Under the pieces are notes generated by a model. The model saw only the letters and a list, made by a program, of their open reading frames with translations, was not told the DNA's origin and made no database searches. DNA of 64,000 nucleotides. It comes from Amycolatopsis sp. CA-230715 (GTDB lineage: Bacteria > Actinomycetota > Actinomycetes > Mycobacteriales > Pseudonocardiaceae). The DNA lies in NCBI RefSeq assembly GCF_018736145.1, contig NZ_CP059997.1:3595501-3659500 (forward strand), read 5' to 3'. Shown piece by piece: positions 24,541 through 33,332 of this stretch (within the stretch, counting starts at the first letter, position 1; each line of letters begins with the position of its first letter). A program made the translations under genes and the position numbers.

Positions 24541-25414
24541 TGGTGGGGGTGACGGGTGGCGGGGTTGTGGGACTGGCGGGCTTTTTGCGGCGGTGGTGCC
24601 AGTAGAGGGCCGCGGGGATCAGGAGCAGCGCGAGGAAGGGGGCAGCGGCGCCCAGGCCGGTCAGGACGCCGGAGCCGAAGATGAGGAAGGCGCTCCAGCC
24701 GTCGGCCAGGCCCGAGGTGAAGCCACCCGGAGCGGAATCCGGTTTCGACGCGGGCGGCAAGCTGACCGAAACCGAAATTGTCGCCATGTCGACTTGAGCG
24801 GTCAGGGTGTTCTGCTTCGCTTGCAGCGCTTCCAATTCGGTTTCGCGGGTGGTGAGTTCGGATTCCACCGACGCGATCTCGCTGACCGAACCGGCGCGGT
24901 CGAGCAGCGCCCGCACCCGCTCGACGCTCTTGCGCTGCGTCGCCAGCCTCGACTGGACGTCCACGACCTGCTCGGTGACGTCCTGGGCGTTCTGGACCTT
25001 GCGCACGACCGTGCCCAGCTTCGCCAGCTCATCCAGTGCCGAATCCAGCTTCGCGGCGGGCACGCTCACGCTCAACGACGCCGAATCACCGTCGGTGCGC
25101 TCTTCGCCGACGAATCCGCCCGCCGCCGTCGCGGCACGACGCGCGCCTTCACCCGCCGCGGCCGGATCCGGCGCGGTCAGCGCGATGGTCGCGGTCTTGG
25201 CCAGCTTCCGGTCTTCGGCCTGCCCTTGGCCCGCGACGGGCTTCCCCGGCGCGGGCGCCTTTCCCGGCGACGGTGCCTGCGGTGCCGCCATCTCGTTTTG
25301 CGCACCGCTACCCGAATCGGCGGTCCTCGACGCCTGCCCGCCGCTCGTGCACCCCGCGAGCGCGACCGCGAGCACGCCGCACGCCAGCACGACGCGCGTT
25401 CTCCTGGTGATCAT
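24530..25414 (-). CDS. DUF4349 membrane lipoprotein
   Basis: A 294-residue exported protein. Signal sequence with lipobox VALAGC (Cys about 22), a Ser/Ala/Pro linker, the DUF4349 domain from about 70 (AKTATIALTAPDPAAAGEGA, GGFVGEERTDGDSASLSVSV), a coiled coil (DVQSRLATQRKSVERVRALL, ESELTTRETELEALQAKQ), and one C-terminal membrane helix (FLALLLIPAALYWHHRRKK). The function is unknown; coiled coil plus two anchors suggests an envelope-spanning role. Its stop codon lies within a palindromic repeat. Confidence 0.87.
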   Translation of the reverse strand: MITRRTRVVLACGVLAVALAGCTSGGQASRTADSGSGAQNEMAAPQAPSPGKAPAPGKPVAGQGQAEDRKLAKTATIALTAPDPAAAGEGARRAATAAGGFVGEERTDGDSASLSVSVPAAKLDSALDELAKLGTVVRKVQNAQDVTEQVVDVQSRLATQRKSVERVRALLDRAGSVSEIASVESELTTRETELEALQAKQNTLTAQVDMATISVSVSLPPASKPDSAPGGFTSGLADGWSAFLIFGSGVLTGLGAAAPFLALLLIPAALYWHHRRKKPASPTTPPPVTPTNNI

Positions 25415-25477
25415 GATTCTCCCTCCAGTGGTGGCGGAGGGACGGAGAGCGGCGTGCGCCCGGTTGCACGCGGCGAG

Positions 25478-25993
25478 TCAGGATTCGGTCAACGAGCCCG
25501 GTTGGTGACCACCTTCGGGTTCGACGAGGTGCTTGAACGCCTGCAGGTTCGCGAGGGACTCGCCGCGCGACACCCGCCAGTCCCATTCCCGTTTGATCGA
25601 GGTGGCGAACCCGATTTCGAGCAAGGTGTTGAAATCACCGTCAGCCGCTTCGAGCACCTGGCCGAGCACTTTGTCCAGCTCCGCCGGGGTGACCGTTTCC
25701 AGGCCGAGCCTGCCGACCAGGTAGATGTCCCCGATGGCGTCCACCGTGTAGTGAACGCCGTAGAGCTTCGCGTTGCGACGCAACAGGAAGCGGTAAACGT
25801 CCTCATGCGACTCGTCGGGCCGCCTGCACACGAAGGCCTCGATCGAGAAAGCGTGTTCGCGCGCGATGAGCCAGACGTTCGTCTGCAGTTTCTTGGTGCC
25901 GGGGAGCGTGACGAAATAACGGCCTTCGCCTTTTTGCTCGTACTTCAGCCCCGCTTCATCCAAAGTGGACCTGACGACGGTGTCCACCGTCAT
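25478..25993 (-). CDS. YbjN domain protein
   Basis: A 171-residue YbjN-family protein, fold related to type III secretion chaperones. Landmarks are LDEAGLKYEQKGEGRYFVTL, NVWLIAREHAFSIEAFVCR and YTVDAIGDIYLVGRLGLETV. It is the Rv0487 equivalent and its ATG overlaps the mshA stop (ATGA), so both are translated from one message in mycothiol-producing actinobacteria. The molecular role is unknown; the coupling to mshA suggests a link with mycothiol or stress handling, which is inference. Confidence 0.9.
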   Translation of the reverse strand: MTVDTVVRSTLDEAGLKYEQKGEGRYFVTLPGTKKLQTNVWLIAREHAFSIEAFVCRRPDESHEDVYRFLLRRNAKLYGVHYTVDAIGDIYLVGRLGLETVTPAELDKVLGQVLEAADGDFNTLLEIGFATSIKREWDWRVSRGESLANLQAFKHLVEPEGGHQPGSLTES

Positions 25994-27288
25994 ACCGCGA
26001 CCTCCTGCGACGCACTGCGGAACGAACTCGTCGCCTCAGCGTAGGTTTTCAGCAGCTTCTCCGTCGTGCTGGCCCACGAGAACCGGCGCGCGTGCGCGAT
26101 CGCGTTCTCGGCGAACTCGGCCATCCTGCCCGGCCGCTTGACGAGGCTGCCGAGCGCACTCGCCCAGTCGTCCGCGGTGTGCGTCGGCACCAGCAATCCG
26201 GAAACACCGTGCACGACGGCCACTGGCAGGCCGCCGACCTCGGCCGCGACGACCGGCGTGCCGCATGCTTGCGCCTCCAGCGCGACCAGGCCGAACGACT
26301 CGTTGTAGCTCGGCACCGCGACGACGTCGGCGGCGCGGAACACGTTCGCGAGGGACGGCACAGGTTGCGGCGGAAGGAACCGGGTCTGCTCCTCGATTCC
26401 GAGCGAGACCGCCAGTTCCCGCAGTGCCCGGGGCTGCTCCATGCCGCTACCGGAGGGACCGCCGACGATCAGCACGACCAACCGCGACCGCAGCGACGGC
26501 TCGCGTTCGAGCATCCTGGCCGCCGCCCGCACCAGCACATCCGGCGCCTTCAACGGCTGGATCCGCCCGGCGAACGCGAGCACCACCGCGTCCCGCGGCA
26601 GGCCCAGCGCATCCCGCGCGGCGGCACGGGGCCCCGGCGTGAACCGGCGCAGATCGACGCCGGGTGAAACGGTGTGCACCATGTCCGGGTCGGCGCCGTA
26701 CATCCCGATCAGTTCGCGGGCTTCGACGGCCGTGTTCGCGATGAGGCGGTCCGCTTCGGCGACCACCTGCTCCTCTCCGATCACGCGCGTCCTCGGCTCC
26801 GGGGTGTCCCCCTCGGCGAGCGCGGCGTTCTTCACCTTCGCGAGCGTGTGCGCGGTGTGCACGAGCGGGACGCCCCACCGGTCGCGAGCCAGCCAGCCGA
26901 CCTGCCCGGAAAGCCAGTAGTGGGAGTGGATCAGGTCGTAGTGCCCCGGCTCGTGGAACGCCTCGGTCCGCAGCACGCCCGACGTGAACGCGCACAGCTG
27001 CCCCGGCAGCTCGTCACGGCCGAGCGGTTCGAACGGGCCCGCCTGGATGTGCCGGACGAGCACGCCGGGTGCCAGCTCGGCGACCGGCGGCTGGTCCGAC
27101 GAGGTCGCCCTGGTGAACACCTCGACCTCGACCCCGCGCCTGGCCATCTCGGTCGCGGTCTGCCGCACGTAGACGTTCATGCCGCCGGCGTCCCCGGTAC
27201 CGGGTTGCTCCAGCGGCGAAGTGTGCACGGACAGCACCGCCACCCGGCGCGGCGCATGACGAGGCACGGGGTGCAGCGAGATCGTCAC
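25990..27288 (-). CDS. mshA: D-inositol-3-phosphate glycosyltransferase (mycothiol step 1)
   Basis: Transfers N-acetylglucosamine from UDP-GlcNAc to 1-L-inositol 1-phosphate, starting mycothiol synthesis. 432 residues, GT-B fold, family GT4. N-terminal nucleotide loop PGTGDAGGMNVYV, inositol-phosphate region HSHYWLSGQVGWLA and HTLAKVKN, and the E-x7-E motif SYNESFGLVALEAQACGTPV. The GTG start is fixed by AGGAG about ten bases upstream and by the family N-terminus. Presence implies mycothiol as the main thiol, which fits an actinobacterium. Confidence 0.96.
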   Translation of the reverse strand: MTISLHPVPRHAPRRVAVLSVHTSPLEQPGTGDAGGMNVYVRQTATEMARRGVEVEVFTRATSSDQPPVAELAPGVLVRHIQAGPFEPLGRDELPGQLCAFTSGVLRTEAFHEPGHYDLIHSHYWLSGQVGWLARDRWGVPLVHTAHTLAKVKNAALAEGDTPEPRTRVIGEEQVVAEADRLIANTAVEARELIGMYGADPDMVHTVSPGVDLRRFTPGPRAAARDALGLPRDAVVLAFAGRIQPLKAPDVLVRAAARMLEREPSLRSRLVVLIVGGPSGSGMEQPRALRELAVSLGIEEQTRFLPPQPVPSLANVFRAADVVAVPSYNESFGLVALEAQACGTPVVAAEVGGLPVAVVHGVSGLLVPTHTADDWASALGSLVKRPGRMAEFAENAIAHARRFSWASTTEKLLKTYAEATSSFRSASQEVAV

Positions 27289-27302
27289 CTGGTCACTCCT
27301 GG

Positions 27303-28127
27303 TCAGCGTGCGAGCAGTTCTCCGGCGAACTGCCGCAGTGCCGAGGTGAACTCGGCCGCCTCCTCGACGAACGGCAGATGCCCCACACCCTGGAACCAAC
27401 GCTCGCGGGCCCCCACTATCTTCCCCGCCGCGTATCCCCCGGCCGACACGTCGACGACGGCGTCCTCCGTACCGTGGATGACCAGCGCGGGGACGTCGAC
27501 CGCGGCCAGCACGTCCGCGCTGTCGACCTCGCGGCGGAACAGCGCGGACCGGACCGCGGGCGGCACCGATAGGCACGAACCGAGCAGCGACTGGGCCAGC
27601 GCACCCGGCACCGGCCGCGAGGCCATCCCGTCACACAACGTGGTCAGCGCGGGCAGCGCGACCGCGATGTCCTCGGAAAGCGCGCCCGGCAATGCCGCGC
27701 GCATGGCCCGCCCCACCCTGCCGCCCGGCTTGCCGCGGCCCAGTTCGGTGATGGCGCCGGCCAGCACGATCCCGGCGATCCCTTCGGTGCCGTGCACGCG
27801 CAGGTAGTCGGTGAGCACGAGGCCGCCGTAGGACCAGGCCACCACGACCGCGGGCGCCCCGGCGAACTCCAGCACCGCGGCGAGGTCCGCCGCCCACAGG
27901 CCGGGATCGTCGTACCCTTCGACCGGCACGTCCGAGGTGCCGTGGCCGCGCAGGTCGACGGCGACGAGCCGGTGCCGCTCGGCGAGCGCGGGATCGGCGA
28001 GCTGAAGCGACCAAGCCAGTGAGGACTGGGCCCAGCCGTGCACGAACACGATCGGCCTGCTCTGCTCGGCGCCGACCACGCGCACCCCGAGCCGGACTCC
28101 GCCGCCACCGACGACTTCGGTCTGCAT
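27303..28127 (-). CDS. Alpha/beta hydrolase
   Basis: A 274-residue alpha/beta-hydrolase. Oxyanion region VFVHGWAQSSLAW, VDLRGHGTSD, nucleophile elbow VVAWSYGGLVLTDY with the Ser, acid ALVIHGTEDAVVD, and His in GVGHLPFVEEA. Nothing in the sequence fixes a substrate. It lies 11 bp after the L,D-transpeptidase stop and 14 bp before mshA, all in one direction, so it belongs to the same operon. ATG start. Confidence 0.88.
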   Translation of the reverse strand: MQTEVVGGGGVRLGVRVVGAEQSRPIVFVHGWAQSSLAWSLQLADPALAERHRLVAVDLRGHGTSDVPVEGYDDPGLWAADLAAVLEFAGAPAVVVAWSYGGLVLTDYLRVHGTEGIAGIVLAGAITELGRGKPGGRVGRAMRAALPGALSEDIAVALPALTTLCDGMASRPVPGALAQSLLGSCLSVPPAVRSALFRREVDSADVLAAVDVPALVIHGTEDAVVDVSAGGYAAGKIVGARERWFQGVGHLPFVEEAAEFTSALRQFAGELLAR

Positions 28128-28138
28128 CCGCGCCGCCG

Positions 28139-29311
28139 CTACAGCGCCGACTTCGACTGCCAGGTCTTCCAGTCGAGCAGCCAGTCCATCACGTCGGAGG
28201 TGGTCACCGCGTTGAGCTTGGAACCGGTGACCTCGACCGGGTCGCCGATCATCGCGCTGTCGAAGTACGCCTTCGCGTCCTTGTCGAGCAGGTTGACGCA
28301 GCCGTGGGAGTTGTTCGTGTTCCCGATCGCGGACGCGTTGTCCTGGTTCTCGTGGATGTACTCGCCGTGGTTGGAGATGCGGCACGCCCACTTCTTGTTG
28401 ACGTTCGTGTAGCCGTAGCGCGCGTTGTCGAAGCGCGCCGTCGGCTCCTTGGTCATCACGATGAACGTGCCGTTCGGGGTGTTGCGGTCGGTGACCGAGT
28501 CGAGGCCGTTGCTCGCCGGGTAGCTCGCCGACTCCTTGCCGTCGCGGTACACCTTCATCACGTGGTCCGGGGTGTTGATCTTGACCACCTGGTTGCGGCC
28601 GATCTTGAACTCGGTGCTCACGTCGTCCTTGGCGTACGTGCCGCCACCGAGGTCGATGCCGTAGACCTTCGCGGTGACCTTCACCTTGGTGCCCGCGGGC
28701 CAGTACTCCTTCGGCCGCCAGTCGGCCTGCTTGTCGGACAGCCAGGCCCATTCGCCCTCGACCTGCTTCGACGGCTCGACCACCAGCGCCTTCTGGGCGG
28801 CGGCCTTGTCCTTGACCGGGGAGGCGAACTTGACGCTGATCGGCATCGCGACCCCGACCTCGGCGTCGTCACCGGGGTTGAGCGTGACCCTGATCTCCTT
28901 GGCGGGCTTCAGGGTGTCGAACGCGCCGGTGAGCTGCGCTTCCTTGCCGTCGGTGCCGCTGGCCTTCGCCGCGTAGGTGTAGTTCTTGCCGTAGCCGAGC
29001 TGCCCCTTGCTCGTCCAGGTGGTCTTTTCGGCGTCGAAATCGCCCTCGACGGCTTTGCCGTCGGCGTTCGTGACCTTGACGTCGGTGAACTTGCCCTCGG
29101 CGACCTTCAGCACGACCGGCTGGGACACCTGCGCGTCCTTCGCGCCGACCGCGGGCGTCGCGGTGATCTGGGCCTTCGGCTGTTCAGGCGCGTCCCCGCC
29201 CGTGCCGCCACCGTTGCCCGGGGCCGCCGAGTCGTCGCCCGAGCACGCGGCGACCAGGACGGTCGCGCTGGTGGCGAGTGCCGCCTTGAACACCGTGCGC
29301 CGTTCGAACAC
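28139..29311 (-). CDS. L,D-transpeptidase lipoprotein (LprQ/LdtMt5-like)
   Basis: Forms 3-3 cross-links in peptidoglycan outside the membrane. 390 residues: signal with lipobox VLVAAC (Cys about 23), Gly/Asp-rich linker, two Ig-like domains (about 50-245), then a YkuD catalytic domain from about 250 (KIGRNQVVKINTPDHVMKVY, NTPNGTFIVMTKEP) with the active site NNSHGCVNLLDKDA, and a C-terminal extension. It is the Rv0483 equivalent beside murB. GTG start with AGGAGG upstream. Confidence 0.94.
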   Translation of the reverse strand: MFERRTVFKAALATSATVLVAACSGDDSAAPGNGGGTGGDAPEQPKAQITATPAVGAKDAQVSQPVVLKVAEGKFTDVKVTNADGKAVEGDFDAEKTTWTSKGQLGYGKNYTYAAKASGTDGKEAQLTGAFDTLKPAKEIRVTLNPGDDAEVGVAMPISVKFASPVKDKAAAQKALVVEPSKQVEGEWAWLSDKQADWRPKEYWPAGTKVKVTAKVYGIDLGGGTYAKDDVSTEFKIGRNQVVKINTPDHVMKVYRDGKESASYPASNGLDSVTDRNTPNGTFIVMTKEPTARFDNARYGYTNVNKKWACRISNHGEYIHENQDNASAIGNTNNSHGCVNLLDKDAKAYFDSAMIGDPVEVTGSKLNAVTTSDVMDWLLDWKTWQSKSAL

Positions 29312-29501
29312 CCCGAGGACCTCCTAGCTCTGGACGCGGCCGCATACCGAAGAACCGCCCGCAAACGCTTCGACGTTACCTGGACGTGCCTGCCGCCTCA
29401 GCGGTTGCCTTGTTCGTCCGGCTCGTCCCAGCCTGCCATGCTGGCGCGCGCCCGGTGACGTCCGTCCGGGTCCGCCACCCGCATCGGGGATGCCGCGTTC
29501 G

Positions 29502-30578
29502 TCACATCTCGCAGTTGATCAAGAGGGGTTCCGGGTGCAGTGAGACACCGAAGCGCGCGTGGACGCCGTCACGGACTTCGGCGGCGAGGGCGAGCAGGTC
29601 GGCAGTGCTCGCGGAGCCGCGGTTCGTCAGCGCGAGCGTGTGCTTCGTCGACAACGACACCCGGCCACCGGGGCCCCGGTGCCCCTTGCCGAACCCGGCG
29701 CGTTCGATCAGCCACGCGGCGGACAGCTTGACCCCGCCGTCGGCCGGGTATTGGGGCATCGCGACGTCGTCGCCGACGACCGAAGCGACGCGCGCGACGA
29801 CACCGGCGATGTCGTTTTCGGCGACGATCGGGTTGGTGAAGAAGGAGCCCGCGCTCCAGGTGTCGTGGTCGTCGGCGTCGAGCACCATGCCCTTGCCGCG
29901 GCGTAGGCCGAGCACGGCTTCCCGCACGTCACCGGCGGGCACGCGCTCGCCGACCTCGACGCCGAGCGTCCTGGCGAGTTCCGCGTACCGAACCGGCTGC
30001 GACAGCCCGTCACCGTTCAGTTCGATCCGCACGCGGAGCACGACGGCCGCGTCGGTGCCCTTCAACACGCTCGTGCGGTAGCCGAGGCCCAGGTCCTCGC
30101 GGGACATCGTGCGGACCTCGCCGGAGCGCCGGTCGAAGCAGCGGACCGACACCAGCGATCCGCCGATCTCGAACCCGTACGCGCCGACGTTCTGGATGGG
30201 CGTCGCGCCGACCGAGCCCGGGATGCCGGACAGGCACTCCACCCCGCCGAGCTTCTCCTCGACGACGTGGGCGACGAAATCGTCCCAGTTCTGGCCAGCC
30301 GCGACGTCCGCGACGACCGTGCCCGCCGCGTCGCGCTCGAGCGTCCAGCCTTCGGTGGCGATCCGCACGACCGTGCCGTCGAACCCGTCGTCGCCGACGA
30401 CCAGGTTCGATCCGCCGCCGAGCAGGAGCAGCGGCTCGCCTGCCCGATCCGCTTCCTGAACAGCGCTCAAGAGCGCGTCGTCGGTCGTCGCCGTGACGAA
30501 CCGCCGCGCGGTGCCGCCGAGCCGCAGTGTCGTGTAGCTCGACAAGGGCGCCTGGGTGGGAGTTTCGACTGTGCTCAC
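29502..30578 (-). CDS. murB: UDP-N-acetylenolpyruvoylglucosamine reductase
   Basis: NADPH/FAD enzyme making UDP-N-acetylmuramate for peptidoglycan. 358 residues, type I MurB. FAD loop LLLLGGGSNLVV, LSGIPGSVGATPIQNVGAYG, catalytic Ser in WSAGSFFTNPI, and the terminal HPEPLLINCEM with the proton-donating Glu. It lies between a divergent DUF2505 gene and the L,D-transpeptidase lipoprotein, i.e. a cell-wall cluster. GTG start; only 26 bp separate the divergent starts, so the promoters overlap. Confidence 0.97.
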   Translation of the reverse strand: MSTVETPTQAPLSSYTTLRLGGTARRFVTATTDDALLSAVQEADRAGEPLLLLGGGSNLVVGDDGFDGTVVRIATEGWTLERDAAGTVVADVAAGQNWDDFVAHVVEEKLGGVECLSGIPGSVGATPIQNVGAYGFEIGGSLVSVRCFDRRSGEVRTMSREDLGLGYRTSVLKGTDAAVVLRVRIELNGDGLSQPVRYAELARTLGVEVGERVPAGDVREAVLGLRRGKGMVLDADDHDTWSAGSFFTNPIVAENDIAGVVARVASVVGDDVAMPQYPADGGVKLSAAWLIERAGFGKGHRGPGGRVSLSTKHTLALTNRGSASTADLLALAAEVRDGVHARFGVSLHPEPLLINCEM

Positions 30579-30604
30579 GTCCCGGAACGGTACTGTCTGC
30601 GCCC

Positions 30605-31105
30605 ATGGGTTCCCGTATCGAGCACCGCGCAGAGTTCCCGCAGAGCGTCGCCGACGTCTACGCCGCGCAGACCGACGCCGACGTCCTGCGCGCGCGGCTC
30701 GAGCGGCTCGGCGGCAAGCACGCCGGGCTGCCCGAGCACGAGAAGACCGAGGGCGGCGCCCGCTACCGGCTCGTTCAGGGCATCGGTGCGGAGCAGCTCC
30801 CCCAGGCGGTGCGAACCCTGCACAAGGGCGATCTGATCGTGCACCGGACGCAGACCTGGACCACGGCGGGCGACGGGTACACCGGCACCGCGACCGCCGA
30901 GGTCGACGGCGTGCCGGGCGAGATCAAGGCCCGCACGGAACTGCGCGAGGAAGGCGGCCTCGCGGTGCTTCGCACGAGCGGGGAGGTCAAGGTCCGCATC
31001 CCGCTGGTCGGCGGCAGGCTGGAAAGCGTCATCGCCGAACAGGTCACCAAGCTGCTGCAGCGCGAAGCCGAGTTCACCGCGAAGTGGCTGGCCGACAACG
31101 GCTGA
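30605..31105 (+). CDS. DUF2505 (START/SRPBCC-like) protein
   Basis: A 166-residue DUF2505 protein with an SRPBCC-like fold: SRIEHRAEFPQSVADVYAAQ at the N-terminus, LPQAVRTLHKGDLIVHRTQ and a C-terminal helix VTKLLQREAEFTAKWLA. Equivalent to Rv0481c, which is also divergent from murB. The function is unknown; ligand binding is suggested by the fold. ATG with a possible -10 TACTGT eight bases upstream and no Shine-Dalgarno, consistent with a leaderless or near-leaderless message. Confidence 0.87.
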   Translation: MGSRIEHRAEFPQSVADVYAAQTDADVLRARLERLGGKHAGLPEHEKTEGGARYRLVQGIGAEQLPQAVRTLHKGDLIVHRTQTWTTAGDGYTGTATAEVDGVPGEIKARTELREEGGLAVLRTSGEVKVRIPLVGGRLESVIAEQVTKLLQREAEFTAKWLADNG

Positions 31106-31896
31106 CGGGCGGGCCGACACGCGCCATCGGGGCGCCGACCCGCGGCACGACGAACCCGAACCGGCTCCGCCGGGTCGACCGGTGGCTCACGAGCTCGCCC
31201 GAAATCGGCACGCTGCTGCGGCGCGCGGCGAACCCGCTCGTGGTCGATCTCGGGTACGGCGCGTCGCCGGTGACGACCGTCGAGCTGGCACGCAGGCTGC
31301 GCATCGCGCGCCCCGACGTGCGCGTGCTGGGGCTCGAACTGGACCAGGACCGGGTCGACGCGGCCCGGCACGCGGCGGACCCGCCCGCACTGGACTTCCG
31401 CCGCGGCGGGTTCGAGCTCGCGGGCACCTCGCCGGTCCTCGTGCGCGCGTTCAACGTGCTGCGCCAGTACCCGGAAGACGAAGTCGCGGACGCGTGGCAG
31501 GTGATGCTCGACCGGATGGCGCCAGGCGGGCTGCTCGTCGAGGGAACGTGCGACGAGATCGGCAGGCTGTGTTCGTGGGTGACGGTCGCGGGCGACGGGC
31601 CGAAAACGCTCACGCTGTCGTTCCGGCTCGCCGAGCTGGAGCTGCCGTCGACCGTGGCCGAACGGCTGCCGAAGGTGCTCATCCACCACAACGTGCCCGG
31701 TGAGCGCGTGCACGAGTTCCTGCGCGCGCTCGACGCGTGCTGGCTCGCCGCGGCGCCGCATCGCTCGTTCGGCGTGCGGGCGCGGTGGTCGCACACCGTC
31801 GCCCAGCTGGCGGACCGCGGCTGGCCGGTGCTGACCAGGAGGACGCGCTGGCGGCTCGGCGAGCTGACCGTGCCGTTCGCCACCGTGCGACCCTGA
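31084..31896 (+). CDS. Class I SAM-dependent methyltransferase
   Basis: A methyltransferase of about 265 residues. Motif I is VVDLGYGASPVTTVELA, motif II region VRVLGLELDQDRVDAAR, and a MAPGGLLVEGTCDEIG strand. The conserved N-terminal text RGTTNPNRLRRVDRWL shows where the protein begins, but no good start lies directly before it; GTG 31084 (22 bp inside the DUF2505 gene) is chosen, with CTG 31102 as an alternative. The substrate is unknown. It is cotranscribed with the DUF2505 gene. Confidence 0.8.
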   Translation: MAGRQRLTGGPTRAIGAPTRGTTNPNRLRRVDRWLTSSPEIGTLLRRAANPLVVDLGYGASPVTTVELARRLRIARPDVRVLGLELDQDRVDAARHAADPPALDFRRGGFELAGTSPVLVRAFNVLRQYPEDEVADAWQVMLDRMAPGGLLVEGTCDEIGRLCSWVTVAGDGPKTLTLSFRLAELELPSTVAERLPKVLIHHNVPGERVHEFLRALDACWLAAAPHRSFGVRARWSHTVAQLADRGWPVLTRRTRWRLGELTVPFATVRP

Positions 31897-31976
31897 GGGC
31901 TGGCTTCTACGCGCTGTTCACGTCCCGCACGCCGCTGAGTCATCCGGTGGCGACCTGGGGTGATCACGATGATCGC

Positions 31977-32798
31977 GTGGAGCTGCTGAACGAGGTCACC
32001 GACCTGCTCCGGGGCACGCTGGACTCGCCCTGGCTGTGGCTCGCGCTCTTCCTGGTCGCCGGGCTCGACGCGCTTTTCCCGTTCATGCCGAGCGAAACGG
32101 CCGTCGTGACGGTCGCCGTGCTGCTGGGCCAGGACGCGCCGCGGCTGGCACTGCTCGCCGTGGTCGCCGCCGTCGGCGCGTTCGCGGGCGACTGCGCCAG
32201 CTACTGGATCGGCCGCACCGCGGGCGAACGCGTGCTGGCGAGCATGCGGCGTGGCGAGAAGACCCGGCAGCGCTACGACTGGGCGAAGGCCCGCGTCGAC
32301 GAACACGCGCCGCTGCTGATCGTCGGCGCGCGGTACCTGCCGGGCGGCCGGGTGGCGAGCGGGCTGGCCACCGGGAGCCTCCACTTCCCCTGGCGCCGCT
32401 TCGCGGTTTACGACCTGTGCGGCGCGAGCGTCTGGGCGGTGTACAGCACCCTCGTCGGCTGGGTCGGTGGCGCCGGGTTCGCCGACGAGCCCGCGAAGGG
32501 CTTGGTACTGGCGGGCGCGCTCGCGCTCACGACGCTGGCCGCGTTCGAAGGCGCACGGCGGTTGCGCGGGTGGCTACGCTCGCGGCGTGGACCACGAGAC
32601 GTACCTCGACGCCATCCGAACGCACCTCACCGCTTTCCAGGCGGCGGTGACCGCGGCCGGTCCGGACGCGCCGGTGCCGACCTGTCCGAAGTGGACGGTC
32701 AGCAGGCTGGTCGGTCACCTGGGCAGGGTGCATTCCCTGGTCCGCGAAGCGGTAGCGCACCCGCACGCCGGGAAGGTGAGCCCCGAACCTGCTCCTGA
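31977..32798 (+). CDS. DedA-family membrane protein (long C-terminal overlap)
   Basis: A SNARE-associated/DedA-type integral membrane protein, a family linked to undecaprenyl-phosphate or phospholipid flipping. Hydrophobic segments fill residues 10-200; landmarks are FPFMPSETAVV, FAGDCASYWIGRTAG, VGARYLPGGRVASGLATGS and LCGASVWAVYSTLVGWVGG. The reading frame does not stop at the end of the conserved domain (about residue 200) but runs 70 codons into the next gene in another frame, a Arg/Gly/Pro-rich tail with no family similarity. The GTG start at 31977 lacks a clear Shine-Dalgarno; GTG 31947 is also possible. Confidence 0.8.
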   Translation: MELLNEVTDLLRGTLDSPWLWLALFLVAGLDALFPFMPSETAVVTVAVLLGQDAPRLALLAVVAAVGAFAGDCASYWIGRTAGERVLASMRRGEKTRQRYDWAKARVDEHAPLLIVGARYLPGGRVASGLATGSLHFPWRRFAVYDLCGASVWAVYSTLVGWVGGAGFADEPAKGLVLAGALALTTLAAFEGARRLRGWLRSRRGPRDVPRRHPNAPHRFPGGGDRGRSGRAGADLSEVDGQQAGRSPGQGAFPGPRSGSAPARREGEPRTCS

Positions 32799-33309
32799 CG
32801 GCTGGGCGGCCGTGCTCGCCTGGCAGCAGGCCCAAAGCGCGGCCATGCTCGACGCGCTCGGCGCCGGGCCGGACGCTCCGGCGTGGTTGCCGTTTCCCGG
32901 TTACGCGAAGACGACCGGCTCGTGGGCACGCCGGCAGGCACACGAAGGCGCGATCCACCGGCTGGACGCCGATACGGCGAACGGCGACGGGACACCGCTG
33001 TTCGATCCGGCGTTCGCCGCCGACGGCGTCGACGAAATGCTGACCGCCCTGCTGCCGTTCCGCCCGTGGACGGATTCGGCCGCGACCGGATCGGTGCTGG
33101 TGCACGCGGCGGACGCCGGTCGCGTGTGGATGCTGGAGTTGCGCGAAGGCGTGCCACCCGTGGTCGCCGACGGCACGTCGGCCACGTTCGACGCCGACGT
33201 GACGGTCGCCGGTACCGCGGACGCGGTGTACCGGCGGATCTGGGGCCGCCCGTCCGACGCGTCGGTCATCGGCGACGTCTCGTTGCTCGAACCGCTCGCG
33301 GCACCGTGA
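32587..33309 (+). CDS. Maleylpyruvate isomerase/mycothiol-dependent (DinB-like) family protein
   Basis: A 240-residue protein of the MDMPI/TIGR03083 family: an N-terminal four-helix DinB-like domain (CPKWTVSRLVGHLGRVHSLV with the metal His, and RRQAHEGAIHRLDADTA with the other His) and a C-terminal SCP2-like domain. Characterised relatives use mycothiol as cofactor, which fits an mshA-containing genome, but the substrate here is unknown. GTG start; TACGCT lies six bases upstream, matching a leaderless promoter. It overlaps the DedA frame by 212 bp. Confidence 0.86.
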   Translation: MDHETYLDAIRTHLTAFQAAVTAAGPDAPVPTCPKWTVSRLVGHLGRVHSLVREAVAHPHAGKVSPEPAPDGWAAVLAWQQAQSAAMLDALGAGPDAPAWLPFPGYAKTTGSWARRQAHEGAIHRLDADTANGDGTPLFDPAFAADGVDEMLTALLPFRPWTDSAATGSVLVHAADAGRVWMLELREGVPPVVADGTSATFDADVTVAGTADAVYRRIWGRPSDASVIGDVSLLEPLAAP

Positions 33310-33332
33310 CGGCACCAGGAAAGATGGCGGGC

